Counted from the stretch's first letter, positions 15,582 to 25,079 are shown. The stretch: DNA of 64,000 bases from Halomonas sp. KG2 (GCA_030440445.1 CP098528.1:1054001-1118000), one strand, 5' to 3'. Numbers and translations: made by a program. Notes: generated from the sequence alone by a model not told the origin.

Positions 15582-17189
15582 TTAAAGAGGCAGTACCGCG
15601 CCATCGGTGCGCGGCTCGGTACCGCCTTGGAGCACACCGCTGTCAGGGTCGCGTAGAATGATTTGACCCCGGCCAAAAGTAATGGAGTCGGCGACTTTAA
15701 CGATGTGATGCCCGCGGCGGGCTAGGGCAAGTGCTAAGTGGTTGGGGAAGTCAGCTTCGACTTCAATTGTTGTGCCGTTGGTCCACTTCCAGCGCGGCAT
15801 ATCTAGTGCTGCCTGTGGGTTTAGGTGATCCTCTAGCATCGCTGTTACTACCTGCACATGACCTTGGGGCTGCATGTAGCCACCCATCACGCCGAAGGGC
15901 CCAACGGCTTGGTTATCTTTGGTGATAAAGCCGAGGATAATAGTGTGGTAAGTGCGTTTGCCGGGGGCTAACGCGTTGGGATGTTGTGGATCAAGGGAGA
16001 ATGACCAACCACGGTTTTGCAGGCTGATGCCGGTGCCAGGCACGACCATTCCAGAGCCAAAGCCTTCAAAATTGCTTTGAATAAATGACACCATATTACC
16101 GTCATCATCCGCTGTTGCTAGGTAGACGGTGCCGCCCTTTAGCGGATTGCCATGGACCGGGTTAATGGCGTCTTGGCCAATAAGACCTGCGCGTTGCGAG
16201 AGATAATCACTCGATAGCATTTGCTCAACGCTGGGTTGCATTGCGGAGCATTCAGTAATGTAGCGTAAGCCATCTACGTAACCCAGTTTTGTTGCTTCGA
16301 TACGGCGGTGAAGGGTTTCCACCGGATCTGTCGATTGGTCATCTAGTGACTCAAGAATCCCCAGCGCTTGAAGCACAATTAACCCACTGCCGTTTGGGGG
16401 GATTTCCCAAATATCATGGCCCCGATACCGGATACTGATGGGGTTGACCCATTCTGGCTTGAATGCTTGTAAATCTTCTTTGCGTAAGAAGCCGCCATGC
16501 TGACGTGAAAAGGCGTCCATCGCATCTGCTAGGCTTCCTTGATAAAACGCATCTGCGTGGCTGTTGGCAATTTCACGCAGCGTTTTTGCCATATCTGGAG
16601 AACGCCAAACATCACCCGCTTTGGGAGCCTGGCCATTGGAAGTAAAGTGCGTAAACCAGGGGATAAACTCTGCTGCTTGGTATTGACCATAGCGCTTTAC
16701 GGCGCTTTCCCATAGCTGACTCGCTACTGGAGATACAGCAAAGCCTTCTTCGGCTAATTCTATAGCTGGCGCTAACAACTGCTCAAACGGCAGTTTACCA
16801 AAACGCTCTGAAAGCGCAGCCCAAGCGCCAGGCGCACCAGGCACGGTGACCGGGACTAACCCATGGGCAGGCATTTCCTCATGGCCCAGGGCCTTGACGG
16901 CATCACATGAAATACCCTTTGGAGCAGGGCCGCTAGCATTGAGGCCATGTAGCTCACCTTTTACCCATACTAGAGCAAAGGCATCGCTACCAATACCGTT
17001 CGAGGTCGGCTCAACAACGGTTAAAGCAGCCGCTGTCGCAATGGCAGCATCAATGGCATTGCCGCCTTTTCGTAAAATATCAACACCTACCTGCGCAGCA
17101 AGCGATTGAGATGTCGCGACCATCCCGCGTTTGCCAAAGGTAACCATGCGACGTGAAGCGGAAGGGTAATAGTGTGGATCGTAGTGCAT
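15582..17189 (-). CDS. gamma-glutamyltransferase family protein
   Basis: The 535-residue Ntn-hydrolase shows the family layout: an N-terminal GKRGMVATSQSLA and GGNAIDAAIATAAAL region, then the autocleavage site, with the likely nucleophile Thr about residue 354 in GGTVYLATAD, where cleavage would make large and small subunits. GGTs hydrolyse or transfer gamma-glutamyl groups; members of this branch often act on other amides, and no signal peptide is seen, so a cytoplasmic enzyme of uncertain substrate is the safest call. It follows two ChrA-type genes by 20 bp on the same strand and is probably co-transcribed with them under the divergent GntR regulator. Confidence 0.87.
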   Translation of the reverse strand: MHYDPHYYPSASRRMVTFGKRGMVATSQSLAAQVGVDILRKGGNAIDAAIATAAALTVVEPTSNGIGSDAFALVWVKGELHGLNASGPAPKGISCDAVKALGHEEMPAHGLVPVTVPGAPGAWAALSERFGKLPFEQLLAPAIELAEEGFAVSPVASQLWESAVKRYGQYQAAEFIPWFTHFTSNGQAPKAGDVWRSPDMAKTLREIANSHADAFYQGSLADAMDAFSRQHGGFLRKEDLQAFKPEWVNPISIRYRGHDIWEIPPNGSGLIVLQALGILESLDDQSTDPVETLHRRIEATKLGYVDGLRYITECSAMQPSVEQMLSSDYLSQRAGLIGQDAINPVHGNPLKGGTVYLATADDDGNMVSFIQSNFEGFGSGMVVPGTGISLQNRGWSFSLDPQHPNALAPGKRTYHTIILGFITKDNQAVGPFGVMGGYMQPQGHVQVVTAMLEDHLNPQAALDMPRWKWTNGTTIEVEADFPNHLALALARRGHHIVKVADSITFGRGQIILRDPDSGVLQGGTEPRTDGAVLPL

Positions 17190-17209
17190 GCCAGTCCTCG
17201 CATTTTTTG

Positions 17210-17740
17210 TTAGCTAATAAAAAGAGCGCCGTAAATTAATGCACCCATAACCACAAAGGCGGGGTGCATGTTGAAGCGCAATAAGGCGATAGCGGCCGCT
17301 ATGCCGATAATCAGCGTATGGATAGCCCCGCTGGTGTTAAGGCTTTCGAGTAGAAAGCCCAAGGTTAACCACGCCATCATGATGGCGATGACCGGGCGTA
17401 CCCACTGGCTCATACGCTTGACACGGGGAGAGTCACGATGACGGTAAAGCAGCCCCAGTGCCCCCAGCATCAGCATTAAAGAAGGAATAACCGTGGCAGA
17501 AACAGCCACCAATGCACCGCCAATGCCAGCGATGTCATAGCCAACATAGCCTGCCATTTTGGTTGCAATAGGGCTGGGGAGTGCGTTGCCCAAGGCCAGG
17601 GTTTCGGCGAACTCTTGAGAGGTCATCCAGCCATAACGGCCAACCACCTCGGCTTCAACAAGAGGAATAATCGCGGGACCGCCGCCATAGCCAATAATGT
17701 TAGGAATGAAAAACGCTAAGAAAAGCTCCCAGTAGATCAT
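17210..17740 (-). CDS. ChrA-type (chromate) transporter, half-size, second subunit
   Basis: The 176-residue hydrophobic protein has the ChrA half-domain pattern: FFIPNIIGYGGGPAIIPLVE at the N-terminus and ALGNALPSPIATKMAGYVGY. Short ChrA proteins act in pairs. Its start overlaps the stop of the upstream paralogue by 4 bp, so the two are translated together. Chromate efflux is the family label, but the pairing with a gamma-glutamyltransferase leaves the true substrate open. Confidence 0.85.
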   Translation of the reverse strand: MIYWELFLAFFIPNIIGYGGGPAIIPLVEAEVVGRYGWMTSQEFAETLALGNALPSPIATKMAGYVGYDIAGIGGALVAVSATVIPSLMLMLGALGLLYRHRDSPRVKRMSQWVRPVIAIMMAWLTLGFLLESLNTSGAIHTLIIGIAAAIALLRFNMHPAFVVMGALIYGALFIS

Positions 17741-18294
17741 GCCGAGCCCTCGACGCGTTTTTTACCCGTTGGGCGCAGCATGGCTGTTAGCAAGATGGCA
17801 CCAATTACCCAGCCAGGGTGGACACCCAGCCAATAAATTAATCCACCTGCAATGACTGCCATGAGCGCGCTTGCTAGCCAACCAAGAGCAGCTTGAGATT
17901 TGTCGAAAAAATCCCAGGTTAATTGCCCCATCATAATCATAACGACAGGAATAACTGCCTGCCCCATGCCGCGTATCCAGGCAACGTCGCGATAGCGACT
18001 AAAAATGCCGAGCATGACAATCATTGCCACAATCATAGGCACAATCACGGCAATAACCGCCGCAATGCAACCACTGATACCGCCAACCCGGTAGCCGATA
18101 TAGCCGGGCATCTTAGTCGCGATAGGACCGGGCAGCGTGTTGCCGATGGCAAGTACGTCGGCAAACTCCTCATCGGTTAGCCACTTGTGCCGCGTCACAA
18201 CTTCAGCATGTACTAGCGGTATCATGGCAGGCCCCCCGCCGAAGCCGAGGATGCCAACACGCAAGAAAGCCCAAAAGAGTGCCGACTGTTTCAT
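17737..18294 (-). CDS. ChrA-type (chromate) transporter, half-size, first subunit
   Basis: The 185-residue membrane protein begins with FLRVGILGFGGGPAMIPLVH and has AIGNTLPGPIATKMPGYIGY, the conserved ChrA core, followed by three to four further hydrophobic segments. It is the promoter-proximal gene of the chrA-chrA-ggt operon and is divergent from the GntR gene at 18485. The pair probably forms an antiparallel heterodimer in the inner membrane, as known for split ChrA proteins. Confidence 0.85.
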   Translation of the reverse strand: MKQSALFWAFLRVGILGFGGGPAMIPLVHAEVVTRHKWLTDEEFADVLAIGNTLPGPIATKMPGYIGYRVGGISGCIAAVIAVIVPMIVAMIVMLGIFSRYRDVAWIRGMGQAVIPVVMIMMGQLTWDFFDKSQAALGWLASALMAVIAGGLIYWLGVHPGWVIGAILLTAMLRPTGKKRVEGSA

Positions 18295-18398
18295 ATGCCC
18301 AGTGCCATTAGCAGCGGCATCTCAGTTAAAAGCATCCATTTCGCCTCTTAATCGTTTGTTTTGTTGAAAATCGATTTTTATGAATAAAATAGAATATA

Positions 18399-18431
18399 GG
18401 CTAGGCTATTGTGAGACGTCAACACCTAGCC
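18399..18431. promoter_or_regulatory. inverted repeat between the chrA operon and the GntR gene
   Basis: GGCTAGG (18399-18405) and CCTAGCC (18425-18431) are perfect 7-bp inverted repeats with centres 26 bp apart. Position between the divergent genes makes an operator for the GntR protein possible, but spacing is wider than a typical GntR dyad. Confidence 0.35.
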
Positions 18432-18484
18432 CTAGAATCTCCGTTAACAGACGCGTTCGCGAAGATGCGCAAAAGGATCACGGA

Positions 18485-19153
18485 ATGAACAAGCACATCC
18501 CTCCTGCTGCTGATACAGCCTCCAGCCCTATTTACGATGCGTTGCGCAGAGATTTAGTCGGTGGCCGCTTTGCGGCGGGAGAAAAATTAGCCATTAATGC
18601 GCTGAAAGAGCACTACCAGGTAGGGCTAAGCCCGCTGCGTGAAGCATTAAATAAATTGGCGGCGTACGGCTTATTAATCCAAGAAAACCAACGTGGCTTC
18701 AGGGTTCCGAAGCTGTCGAGGGAGGAGCTGGATGATATTGCGCGTTTGCGCACTGAGCTAGAAGGCATGGCGTTTGAGCGTGCCATTGCCCACGGCGATG
18801 CGGTATGGGAAGCCGATCTTTTAGCGGCGGCTCATCGCTTAAAACGTGCGGATGTATCACTCGATAAAGGGGAGGAGTGGGAGCGTCTACATACTCAGTT
18901 CCATCGCACTCTGGTGGCGCCTTGTGGATCGGTGTGGTTACTGCGATTTATAGAGCAGTTGCACGATCAGTTTGATCGCTATCGCCGCTTGGGGCCCAAA
19001 ATGCCCTCTATTCGGCAAGAGTTGGACGAGCAACACCATCAATTGGTGGAACTGGCGTTAAACAGAGATGGAAAAGCGGCCCGCGCCCTAATGGATGATC
19101 ATATTCATAAGTCTTATGAAGTGGCGTTGGCACGGTATCAGGCGCACACCTGA
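18485..19153 (+). CDS. GntR/FadR-family transcriptional regulator (FCD domain)
   Basis: The 222-residue protein has an N-terminal winged helix (YDALRRDLVGGRFAAGEKLA ... GLSPLREALNKLAAYGLL) and a C-terminal all-helical FCD ligand domain (RLRTELEGMAFERAI, with metal/ligand histidines in HTQFHRTL and DEQHHQLVELAL), typical of repressors sensing small carboxylates or amino-acid derivatives. The ATG at 18485 follows AAAGGA; an upstream in-frame ATG at 18380 would add residues before the wing-helix domain without a ribosome site. It probably controls the divergent chrA-chrA-ggt operon. Confidence 0.88.
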   Translation: MNKHIPPAADTASSPIYDALRRDLVGGRFAAGEKLAINALKEHYQVGLSPLREALNKLAAYGLLIQENQRGFRVPKLSREELDDIARLRTELEGMAFERAIAHGDAVWEADLLAAAHRLKRADVSLDKGEEWERLHTQFHRTLVAPCGSVWLLRFIEQLHDQFDRYRRLGPKMPSIRQELDEQHHQLVELALNRDGKAARALMDDHIHKSYEVALARYQAHT

Positions 19154-19250
19154 AGCATTTGCTTGTTCTTGCAGGTACACTATTTCTTACCGGTACACGA
19201 GCAGGTCCTAACCGTGGTAATAGCCACTCTAATGTAAGGTAGTAGGCGTG

Positions 19251-19799
19251 ATGCAAGAGGCGGATAATCAGATAGCAGAGCAGACGTTAGCATGGGTACG
19301 CAGCTTTATTGTGGAACACAATATATGCCCGTTTGCTAAGCGCGAGCTTGACGGCGGTAACGTTCGGGTCGAGGTGGTGCGCTCGAAAAAAATCGACGTG
19401 GCATTGGAAGAACTAATAGCCGAAGTAGAGTGGTTGAACGAGCATCCAGAAACGGAAACCACGCTGCTGGTGTTTCCCACGCTGTTTAAAAGCTTCGATC
19501 ACTACCTGGATTATGTCGAACTTGCCGAAAGCCTGCTGGTAGACCTGGGGTATGAGGGTGTTTATCAGTTAGCAACCTTCCATCCTGATTACTGTTTTGC
19601 CGATGCTGAGCCTGAAGATGCTGCGAACTACACTAACCGCTCGCCCTACGCGATGGTTCATCTGTTGCGCGAGGCCAGTGTCGAAAAAGCAATTGCTTTT
19701 TACGGTGATACGGAACAAATCCCAGAGCGCAATATAGCCCACTTAACCGAGTTAGGCAGCGCCGCCGCTGAAGAGCTTCTGCAACGCTGCCTTAAATAA
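19251..19799 (+). CDS. DUF1415 family protein
   Basis: The 182-residue soluble protein fits DUF1415: an N-terminal ICPFAKREL motif with a conserved Cys, a central LLVFPTLFKSFDHYLDYVEL block and HPDYCFAD followed by NRSPYAMVHLLRE. The family is widespread in proteobacteria with unknown function. GTG at 19248 directly precedes the ATG and is an alternative start. It stands alone, 100 bp after the GntR gene. Confidence 0.8.
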   Translation: MQEADNQIAEQTLAWVRSFIVEHNICPFAKRELDGGNVRVEVVRSKKIDVALEELIAEVEWLNEHPETETTLLVFPTLFKSFDHYLDYVELAESLLVDLGYEGVYQLATFHPDYCFADAEPEDAANYTNRSPYAMVHLLREASVEKAIAFYGDTEQIPERNIAHLTELGSAAAEELLQRCLK

Positions 19800-19853
19800 C
19801 CCGGTGACCTATGATGTCCTACCAATAAAGCGTGCCTTGTTATCCAGTGGTCA

Positions 19854-20348
19854 CTACAGCGCTTTATACATCACGTAGCTATCGACTAACCCCTGGGATG
19901 CGTGCCGATAGGCGTTAGGAATCGTGCCGACAATCGCGAACCCTAGCCGTTGCCACAGGGCGACGGCTACTTGGTTTGTGGCCACCACCGCATTAAATTG
20001 CATCGCTTCAAAGCCATGTTGGCGTGCTACATGCTGCGAGTGTTCGCACATCTGGCGGGCGACACCTTTCCCTCTAGCAGCAGGCGTTACCATATAGCCG
20101 CAGTTACAAATGTGTTGGCCAGGGCCTGCAGCGTTGGCTTTCAGATAGTAAGTGCCCAGTAACTCGCCTTGATCATCTTTTACCGCAAATGACGCTTTGG
20201 GCTGCTGACACCACAATGTATAAGCTGCTGCAAAGGTAATGTCAGGATCGATAGCGTACGTTTCTTGAGCGCTAACGATGGACTGAAATGTAGGCCAGAA
20301 GGCCGTGAAGTCCTCTTGCGTCATGGGTGTAAAGCTAAGTGTTGTCAT
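19854..20348 (-). CDS. GNAT-family N-acetyltransferase
   Basis: The 164-residue protein has the acetyl-CoA binding motif VTPAARGKGVARQMCEHS and the following FEAMQFNAVVATNQVAVALW strand-helix unit of GNAT enzymes. The acceptor cannot be predicted. It is monocistronic or loosely linked to the downstream-oriented monooxygenase gene whose start lies on the same strand further right. Confidence 0.85.
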   Translation of the reverse strand: MTTLSFTPMTQEDFTAFWPTFQSIVSAQETYAIDPDITFAAAYTLWCQQPKASFAVKDDQGELLGTYYLKANAAGPGQHICNCGYMVTPAARGKGVARQMCEHSQHVARQHGFEAMQFNAVVATNQVAVALWQRLGFAIVGTIPNAYRHASQGLVDSYVMYKAL

Positions 20349-20371
20349 GGTTTTGGCGTTTAGTTAATGGG

Positions 20372-21364
20372 TTATCGAGCGACGTTGGCTACGATTTCAT
20401 AGCTACGCATGCGGTCGGTATGATCATAAAAGTCGCTATTGATCATTAACTCGTCAGCGCCAGTCCGCGCCTGAAAGGCCTCTAGCTCAGCTTTGACCGT
20501 ATCGGGCCCGCCTATGATGGCGGCACCTAGGAACTGGCTTACTTGGGTGCGCTCCATCGGTGACCAGTCCATCTGTTCAACCGGGGGCAGCGACTGAGTC
20601 GGTTTACCTCGAATAAGGCTAAGAAATTTCTGTTGAGAAGTCGTTGCCAAGTAATGGGCCATTGCATCATTTTCGGCAGCGATAACGGGTAGCCCTACCA
20701 TGGCATGGGGTTTGTCTAAGTGCTCCGACGGTCGGAAGTTATCACGATAAAGCCGCAATGCTTCAAATAAGTAACCCGGTGCAAACTGGGCCGCAAACGC
20801 AAAGGGGAGCCCGAGTTTTGCGGCTAATTGAGCACTATAACCGCTAGAACCGAGTAACCAGATAGGTACGTGGGTGCCTTGTCCAGGGACGGCTTTCACG
20901 CGCTGCTGAGGGTCCGCATCCGCTAAGTAGCTGTGTAGTTCATTTAGCAGCTGTGGAAAGTCATCGACGCCCGCCTGTGCATTGCGGCGCATTGCCTGCA
21001 TGGTGGCGCCATCTGAACCGGGCGCACGGCCCAGTCCTAAATCAATCCGGCCTGGATAAAGTGTTTCTAGGGTGCCGAACTGCTCGGCTATCACCAGGGG
21101 CGGATGGTTGGGTAGCATGATGCCACCGCTGCCCACGCGTATCGTGGAGGTTTGCCCAGCAACATGACCAATTAATACGGCCGTTGCTGCGCTGGCGATG
21201 CCGGCAATGTTGTGGTGTTCAGCCAGCCAGTAACGCGTATAGCCGAGCTGTTCTGTCCGTTGCGCTAGGGACACGCTGTTGCGAAATGTTTCTTCAGCGC
21301 TACCTCCTTGACGAATCGGTGCTAGATCGAGCACGGAAAGGGCGGTATTGGCGAGTTGGCTCAT
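20372..21364 (-). CDS. LLM-class flavin-dependent oxidoreductase (luciferase-like)
   Basis: The 330-residue TIM-barrel enzyme starts with [20 protein letters not shown] and has [32 protein letters not shown] and [14 protein letters not shown], the pattern of the MsnO8/YhbW group of bacterial luciferase-like proteins that use FMNH2. Substrate is unknown. The GNAT gene follows 23 bp downstream on the same strand, so the two may be co-transcribed. Confidence 0.88.
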   Translation of the reverse strand: MSQLANTALSVLDLAPIRQGGSAEETFRNSVSLAQRTEQLGYTRYWLAEHHNIAGIASAATAVLIGHVAGQTSTIRVGSGGIMLPNHPPLVIAEQFGTLETLYPGRIDLGLGRAPGSDGATMQAMRRNAQAGVDDFPQLLNELHSYLADADPQQRVKAVPGQGTHVPIWLLGSSGYSAQLAAKLGLPFAFAAQFAPGYLFEALRLYRDNFRPSEHLDKPHAMVGLPVIAAENDAMAHYLATTSQQKFLSLIRGKPTQSLPPVEQMDWSPMERTQVSQFLGAAIIGGPDTVKAELEAFQARTGADELMINSDFYDHTDRMRSYEIVANVAR

Positions 21365-21497
21365 GGGGCACCTGCATTAAAAAGCGTATGGGCGGCTAAA
21401 TTTACGGCGTGATTTATTAGCACGCTAGATATCCCAGTGTTATGTGGGCAGGTAAGAAGAAATGCAAGGTGCCATTATTGCCCGTTCGCAGCGTCGA

Positions 21498-22184
21498 TTA
21501 ATCAGTGGGTGGCGTTGGCCGAATTAAAATCTCGTTCACATCGACATGTGATGGTTGAGAAAGTGCATAAATCACGGCGTTGGCAATATCGCGATCTTCA
21601 AGCGCATGCTCTGGTGGCTTATCAAAGAAAGGGGTATCCACCATGCCCGGTTCAATCAAGGTAACGCGCATGCCCGTTCCGCGTAGCTCTTCACGCAAGT
21701 TGTAGCCTATACCGGTCACTGCCCATTTTGTGGCGCTATACATCGAGCCTGGAATCGTCGTTCGTCCAGCAGCTGAGCCGGTTAATAGTACATGCCCTTT
21801 GCTCCGCTTTAGCGCGGGAAGGCATGCCTGAAGCGTTAGCCCTACACCGTAAATATTGGTCAGGATCATCTCGCGCCAAGCGTCGTGATCTGCACCGCTA
21901 AAGCCGCCTGGAGAACCTCCGCGCCCAGCGTTGGCAAAGACGGCATCGATACGCCCAAATGTTTCAATCGCTTGATCGACCATTGCTTGCTGTTGCGCCA
22001 TGTCGGTGACATCCAACGCACATGTCAACACGTTTTCTGGGCCAAGCTCTTGGGCCAGTGCGGTGAGTTTTTCGGTAGAGCGGGCGGCAAGTATCAGCTG
22101 ATAACCTTCACGTGAGGCTGCTCGCGCGGTGGCGGCACCAATCCCACTTGAGGCGCCTGTAATCATTAGGACACGGTGCTGCAT
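21498..22184 (-). CDS. short-chain dehydrogenase/reductase
   Basis: This 228-residue classical SDR has the cofactor motif ITGASSGIGAATAR, the NAG motif (ANAGRGG), catalytic Ser in LLTGSAAGR and the YxxxK pair in YSATKWAV. The Rossmann C-terminal region continues with VTLIEPGMVDTPFF. It is an NAD(P)(H)-dependent oxidoreductase of unknown substrate, transcribed singly on the minus strand. Confidence 0.88.
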   Translation of the reverse strand: MQHRVLMITGASSGIGAATARAASREGYQLILAARSTEKLTALAQELGPENVLTCALDVTDMAQQQAMVDQAIETFGRIDAVFANAGRGGSPGGFSGADHDAWREMILTNIYGVGLTLQACLPALKRSKGHVLLTGSAAGRTTIPGSMYSATKWAVTGIGYNLREELRGTGMRVTLIEPGMVDTPFFDKPPEHALEDRDIANAVIYALSQPSHVDVNEILIRPTPPTD

Positions 22185-22261
22185 AGCGTGTGCTCCTAGC
22201 TCATTCAGAAAGGGGAGATATAAGAATGGCTAATTGCCCACAGTGTTGCAAATGAGCTGTT

Positions 22262-23548
22262 TCAGCTTGTGTGCGTGTTTTCGTCTTTGCGTTTGAGCAT
22301 AGATGAAAGGTCGAGTATCGACTGCGCCATATCGGCCATGCTTTTACTGTGATCCATCGAGGTTTTACGTAAAAAACGGTAAGCCTCTTCTTCGGTCATT
22401 TCCTGGTGAGCCATGATAAGGCCTTTGGCACGTTCGATGAGCTTACGTTCACGCAGGGCTTTACGGGTATTTTCCAGCTCATCGCTAAGACCTTGAAGGT
22501 GGCTCGATTGGGCATGGGCAAGCTCAATCAGTGAACGTCCTAATGGAGAGGTTAAAGCGCTAGCTGTCAGCTCTCCTAATGGTTGTGTATCGCTCAAGGC
22601 AAGAAGCTGCTCACAGGGAGCAGGAGTTGGCTGGTTAAGAGGTGTTTTAGCCTGTTCTAACGTCGCATGCACCTGAGCGATTTTTTGATGACATAACGCC
22701 GTTAATTGGTGATTTAGGGTGTCCTCAACGGCTTTGATGCTATCAATGCGTAATGTGGTTAGGTCATACCATGTTTCACTAAGCGTTTTGTCTACGCGGC
22801 CTTCTTGATGAGAGTCTTGGTAGGCATGTTGATAAGCAATATTGCGAAGCTGCTGAATCCCCGCGAGTGTTCGCGGCGAGAGAGTCTGCTGCCAAACAAG
22901 CTCAGCCTCGGATGAGGCAAACTCTTCAAAGGTGTCGAAGCAGCGCTGTTGGTCGCGTACTAATTGATTCATTAATTCGCGATGGGCGTCGTCGAAATGC
23001 CCATGGGTAAAGCCAAAGGCACCACAGGCACGTTCTTGCCCAGCGAGTTCTTTGCCTTGCATAAGGTGGAAAATAGCCACTAGTGCGCGAGTGATATCCG
23101 GGTCTACCGAGGTATCTGCTGCTTCAAATACAATGGCGAGGAGCCCACTAATTAAGTGGTTAAAGGCTTGGGTTGCCGCATCAGGAGAGATCGCAAACGA
23201 ATGAATGGCTTGTCGTAATGTGTTTAGATCATCCAGGGCAAGCCACACTGCCGCGATCCGCCTGAGTAAGCGTGCCGCTGCCTGTGGTCGTGCTTCTTCG
23301 GTAAGCGCTTCTAGCCGCTGGCGCATAACGGTCTCGGCTTCTTGGCTATGCTGTACAAATTCCTTCCGCCGAGTAGCAAACCGTTTACCTTTCGAGACAA
23401 GGTAAATCGTCGAGGCGCCTCGTTCACGTTGGAGCGCATGGATAAAACCGCTAATGTCGCCAACGATCTCTGAGGTAGTGGCTAAGTGGTGCAGGCTATC
23501 GATATCGCATCGAAGGGCGGTTAAGAGTAGCTGTTGGGCTGAAGACAT
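22262..23548 (-). CDS. nasR: nitrate-responsive transcription antiterminator NasR (NIT + ANTAR domains)
   Basis: The 428-residue protein has an N-terminal nitrate/nitrite-sensing NIT domain (about residues 20-300; GFIHALQRERGASTIYLVSK is typical and includes the ligand-binding arginine region) and a C-terminal ANTAR RNA-binding domain (about 365-415: RKLIERAKGLIMAHQEMTEE, then EAYRFLRKTSMD). In Klebsiella NasR binds hairpins in the nasF leader when nitrate or nitrite is present and prevents termination. Matching leaders occur in this window before the nirBD, nasA and narK units. The gene lies 115 bp downstream of narK on the same strand and is probably partly co-transcribed with it. Confidence 0.92.
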   Translation of the reverse strand: MSSAQQLLLTALRCDIDSLHHLATTSEIVGDISGFIHALQRERGASTIYLVSKGKRFATRRKEFVQHSQEAETVMRQRLEALTEEARPQAAARLLRRIAAVWLALDDLNTLRQAIHSFAISPDAATQAFNHLISGLLAIVFEAADTSVDPDITRALVAIFHLMQGKELAGQERACGAFGFTHGHFDDAHRELMNQLVRDQQRCFDTFEEFASSEAELVWQQTLSPRTLAGIQQLRNIAYQHAYQDSHQEGRVDKTLSETWYDLTTLRIDSIKAVEDTLNHQLTALCHQKIAQVHATLEQAKTPLNQPTPAPCEQLLALSDTQPLGELTASALTSPLGRSLIELAHAQSSHLQGLSDELENTRKALRERKLIERAKGLIMAHQEMTEEEAYRFLRKTSMDHSKSMADMAQSILDLSSMLKRKDENTHTS

Positions 23549-23583
23549 AGTGGTTTCCTTTTACTCCCCGCCTGAGATGAAAT

Positions 23584-23653
23584 CCCCTCTGTTGCGATAA
23601 GTGTCGCGAAAACGTGTCGTAAAAAATCGTCGCGGATAAAGCATACAGAGGGG
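23584..23653 (-). repeat. inverted repeat between narK and nasR
   Basis: CCCCTCTGT (23584-23592) and ACAGAGGGG (23645-23653) are perfect 9-bp inverted repeats enclosing further GC-rich complementary pieces. On the minus strand the closing arm is followed by a short ATTTC. It may be a weak terminator or processing signal that sets nasR expression relative to narK. Confidence 0.5.
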
Positions 23654-23663
23654 TAAGTGAATA

Positions 23664-25016
23664 CTAACGCAGCGAGAGTGCGCCTGCGCTCGTATCGTCG
23701 CCAACCGCATCACGATAGGCAGTTGCTTCTTCAGCTTCTGTGGTATCGCTGAAACGTACTACCAGTACACAGGAAGCAAGCACTAATACGGTAACGCCAA
23801 GGTAAAAAAGCCCTTGTTGATAACCAAGACTTTCACTACGGAACAGAAAGGCGGCGGATACAGCACCGACGTTTCCACCCGCCCCCACGATACCGGCAAC
23901 AGCACCGAGTGCTTTTTTATTGATAAAGGGCACCACGCCAAATGTTGCTCCTTCGGCCATTTGAACAAACAGGCTGAAGACCAGCATGATGCCGATTGCG
24001 AGGCTTAAGACGTGCATTTGTGAGAAGGCAATGAGTGCTATTCCTTCACACACCAAGGCGATAAACAGCCAGCGGACTCGCCCTTTTAAACCGCCTTGTT
24101 TAGCGAACAGGTCTGAAAAAACGCCGCCAAGGGTACGGGCAAAAATATTCATTAGGCCAAATAAACCAGCGATTAAACCAGCGGTTGCCAGGGTCAGGTC
24201 AAACTTGTCGAAGAAGTAGATAGCGGCAATATTATTGATGGTTAGTTCGACGCCAAAGCAGAGCCCGTAAACAATAAACAGCGCCCATACGCGAATATCT
24301 TTTGCTGCGGTCAGAAAGCTTTGTACTGCGCTATTTTCACCTGTGGCTTCGGGTAGCTCGCCGCGGGCGCGCAGGTCGCTAAAGTTGCCATCGGGAGCGT
24401 CTTGGGTAAACAGCCAATAGCCAATCCCAGTAAAAAACAGTACGACACCAGGCACCACCATTGCTAAGCGCCACCCTAGCGTTTCACTAACGCCAAGCAT
24501 TAGTAGACCTGAGAAGATCAGCGGCATCAGGATTTGCGTCGTACCGCCGCCCAAGTTCCCCCAGCCAGCACTGGTCGCATTGGCGGTGCCCACGACATTT
24601 GGCGCAAACATCATCGTGGTGTGATATTGGGTGATCACAAAGGATGCACCGATGGCTCCGATGGCCAGCCGAGCGAGTAAGAAGGTCTCAAAGCTATTGG
24701 CAAAACCTATGCACATAACGGGCACAGCGCCGAGCATCAACAAACCGGTATAGGTTTTACGAGGCCCAATTTTATCGCACAGCACGCCAATGAGCAGGCG
24801 GACAATAACGGTAATAGCAACGGAGGCAATAATGGTATTGCCGATCTGCGTTTGGGTGAGTGATAGATCTTCACGGACCACTGCCATCAGTGGAGCGATG
24901 CCAAACCAACCAAAAAAGCAGATATGGAACGCGAACCAAGAAAAGTGGAACGCGCGCATTTGAGGGGTAGAGAAGTTTAATAGCCGAATGCGGTTAGCTT
25001 TATTGCGAATGTCCAT
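23664..25016 (-). CDS. narK: NarK-type nitrate/nitrite transporter (MFS, NNP family)
   Basis: The 450-residue protein has 12 hydrophobic segments and both nitrate signatures of the NNP family: GWGNLGGGTTQILMPLIF in the fifth segment and GAGGNVGAVSAAFLF in the eleventh. The MFS loop motif is CDKIGPRKTY. It brings nitrate into the cytoplasm for the assimilation enzymes at the left of the window; nitrite exchange is also possible. Start 25016 is preferred over GTG 25028 because GAGG precedes it. A sigma54 promoter, NtrC-like box and hexaloop leader lie upstream, tying it to the same regulon. Confidence 0.92.
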   Translation of the reverse strand: MDIRNKANRIRLLNFSTPQMRAFHFSWFAFHICFFGWFGIAPLMAVVREDLSLTQTQIGNTIIASVAITVIVRLLIGVLCDKIGPRKTYTGLLMLGAVPVMCIGFANSFETFLLARLAIGAIGASFVITQYHTTMMFAPNVVGTANATSAGWGNLGGGTTQILMPLIFSGLLMLGVSETLGWRLAMVVPGVVLFFTGIGYWLFTQDAPDGNFSDLRARGELPEATGENSAVQSFLTAAKDIRVWALFIVYGLCFGVELTINNIAAIYFFDKFDLTLATAGLIAGLFGLMNIFARTLGGVFSDLFAKQGGLKGRVRWLFIALVCEGIALIAFSQMHVLSLAIGIMLVFSLFVQMAEGATFGVVPFINKKALGAVAGIVGAGGNVGAVSAAFLFRSESLGYQQGLFYLGVTVLVLASCVLVVRFSDTTEAEEATAYRDAVGDDTSAGALSLR

Positions 25017-25051
25017 GGATGGCCTCACAGAGCACGATACGAGTGGGTCAA

Positions 25052-25079
25052 AACATGGCGCTTGGAAAGGCGCTATGTT
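25052..25079 (-). terminator. terminator-like hairpin in the narK leader
   Basis: On the minus strand AACATAGCG pairs with CGCCATGTT (one mismatch), followed by TTTT then GACC. The T run is short, so termination would be weak. It lies 35 nt before the narK start and just after the hexaloop hairpin; upstream ATGTT can pair with AACAT of its 5' arm as an alternative fold. Confidence 0.5.

Noticed and set aside
22185..22261. Possible terminator between SDR and nasR genes
   Set aside because: No stem with a T run was found; the 77-bp gap shows nothing clear.
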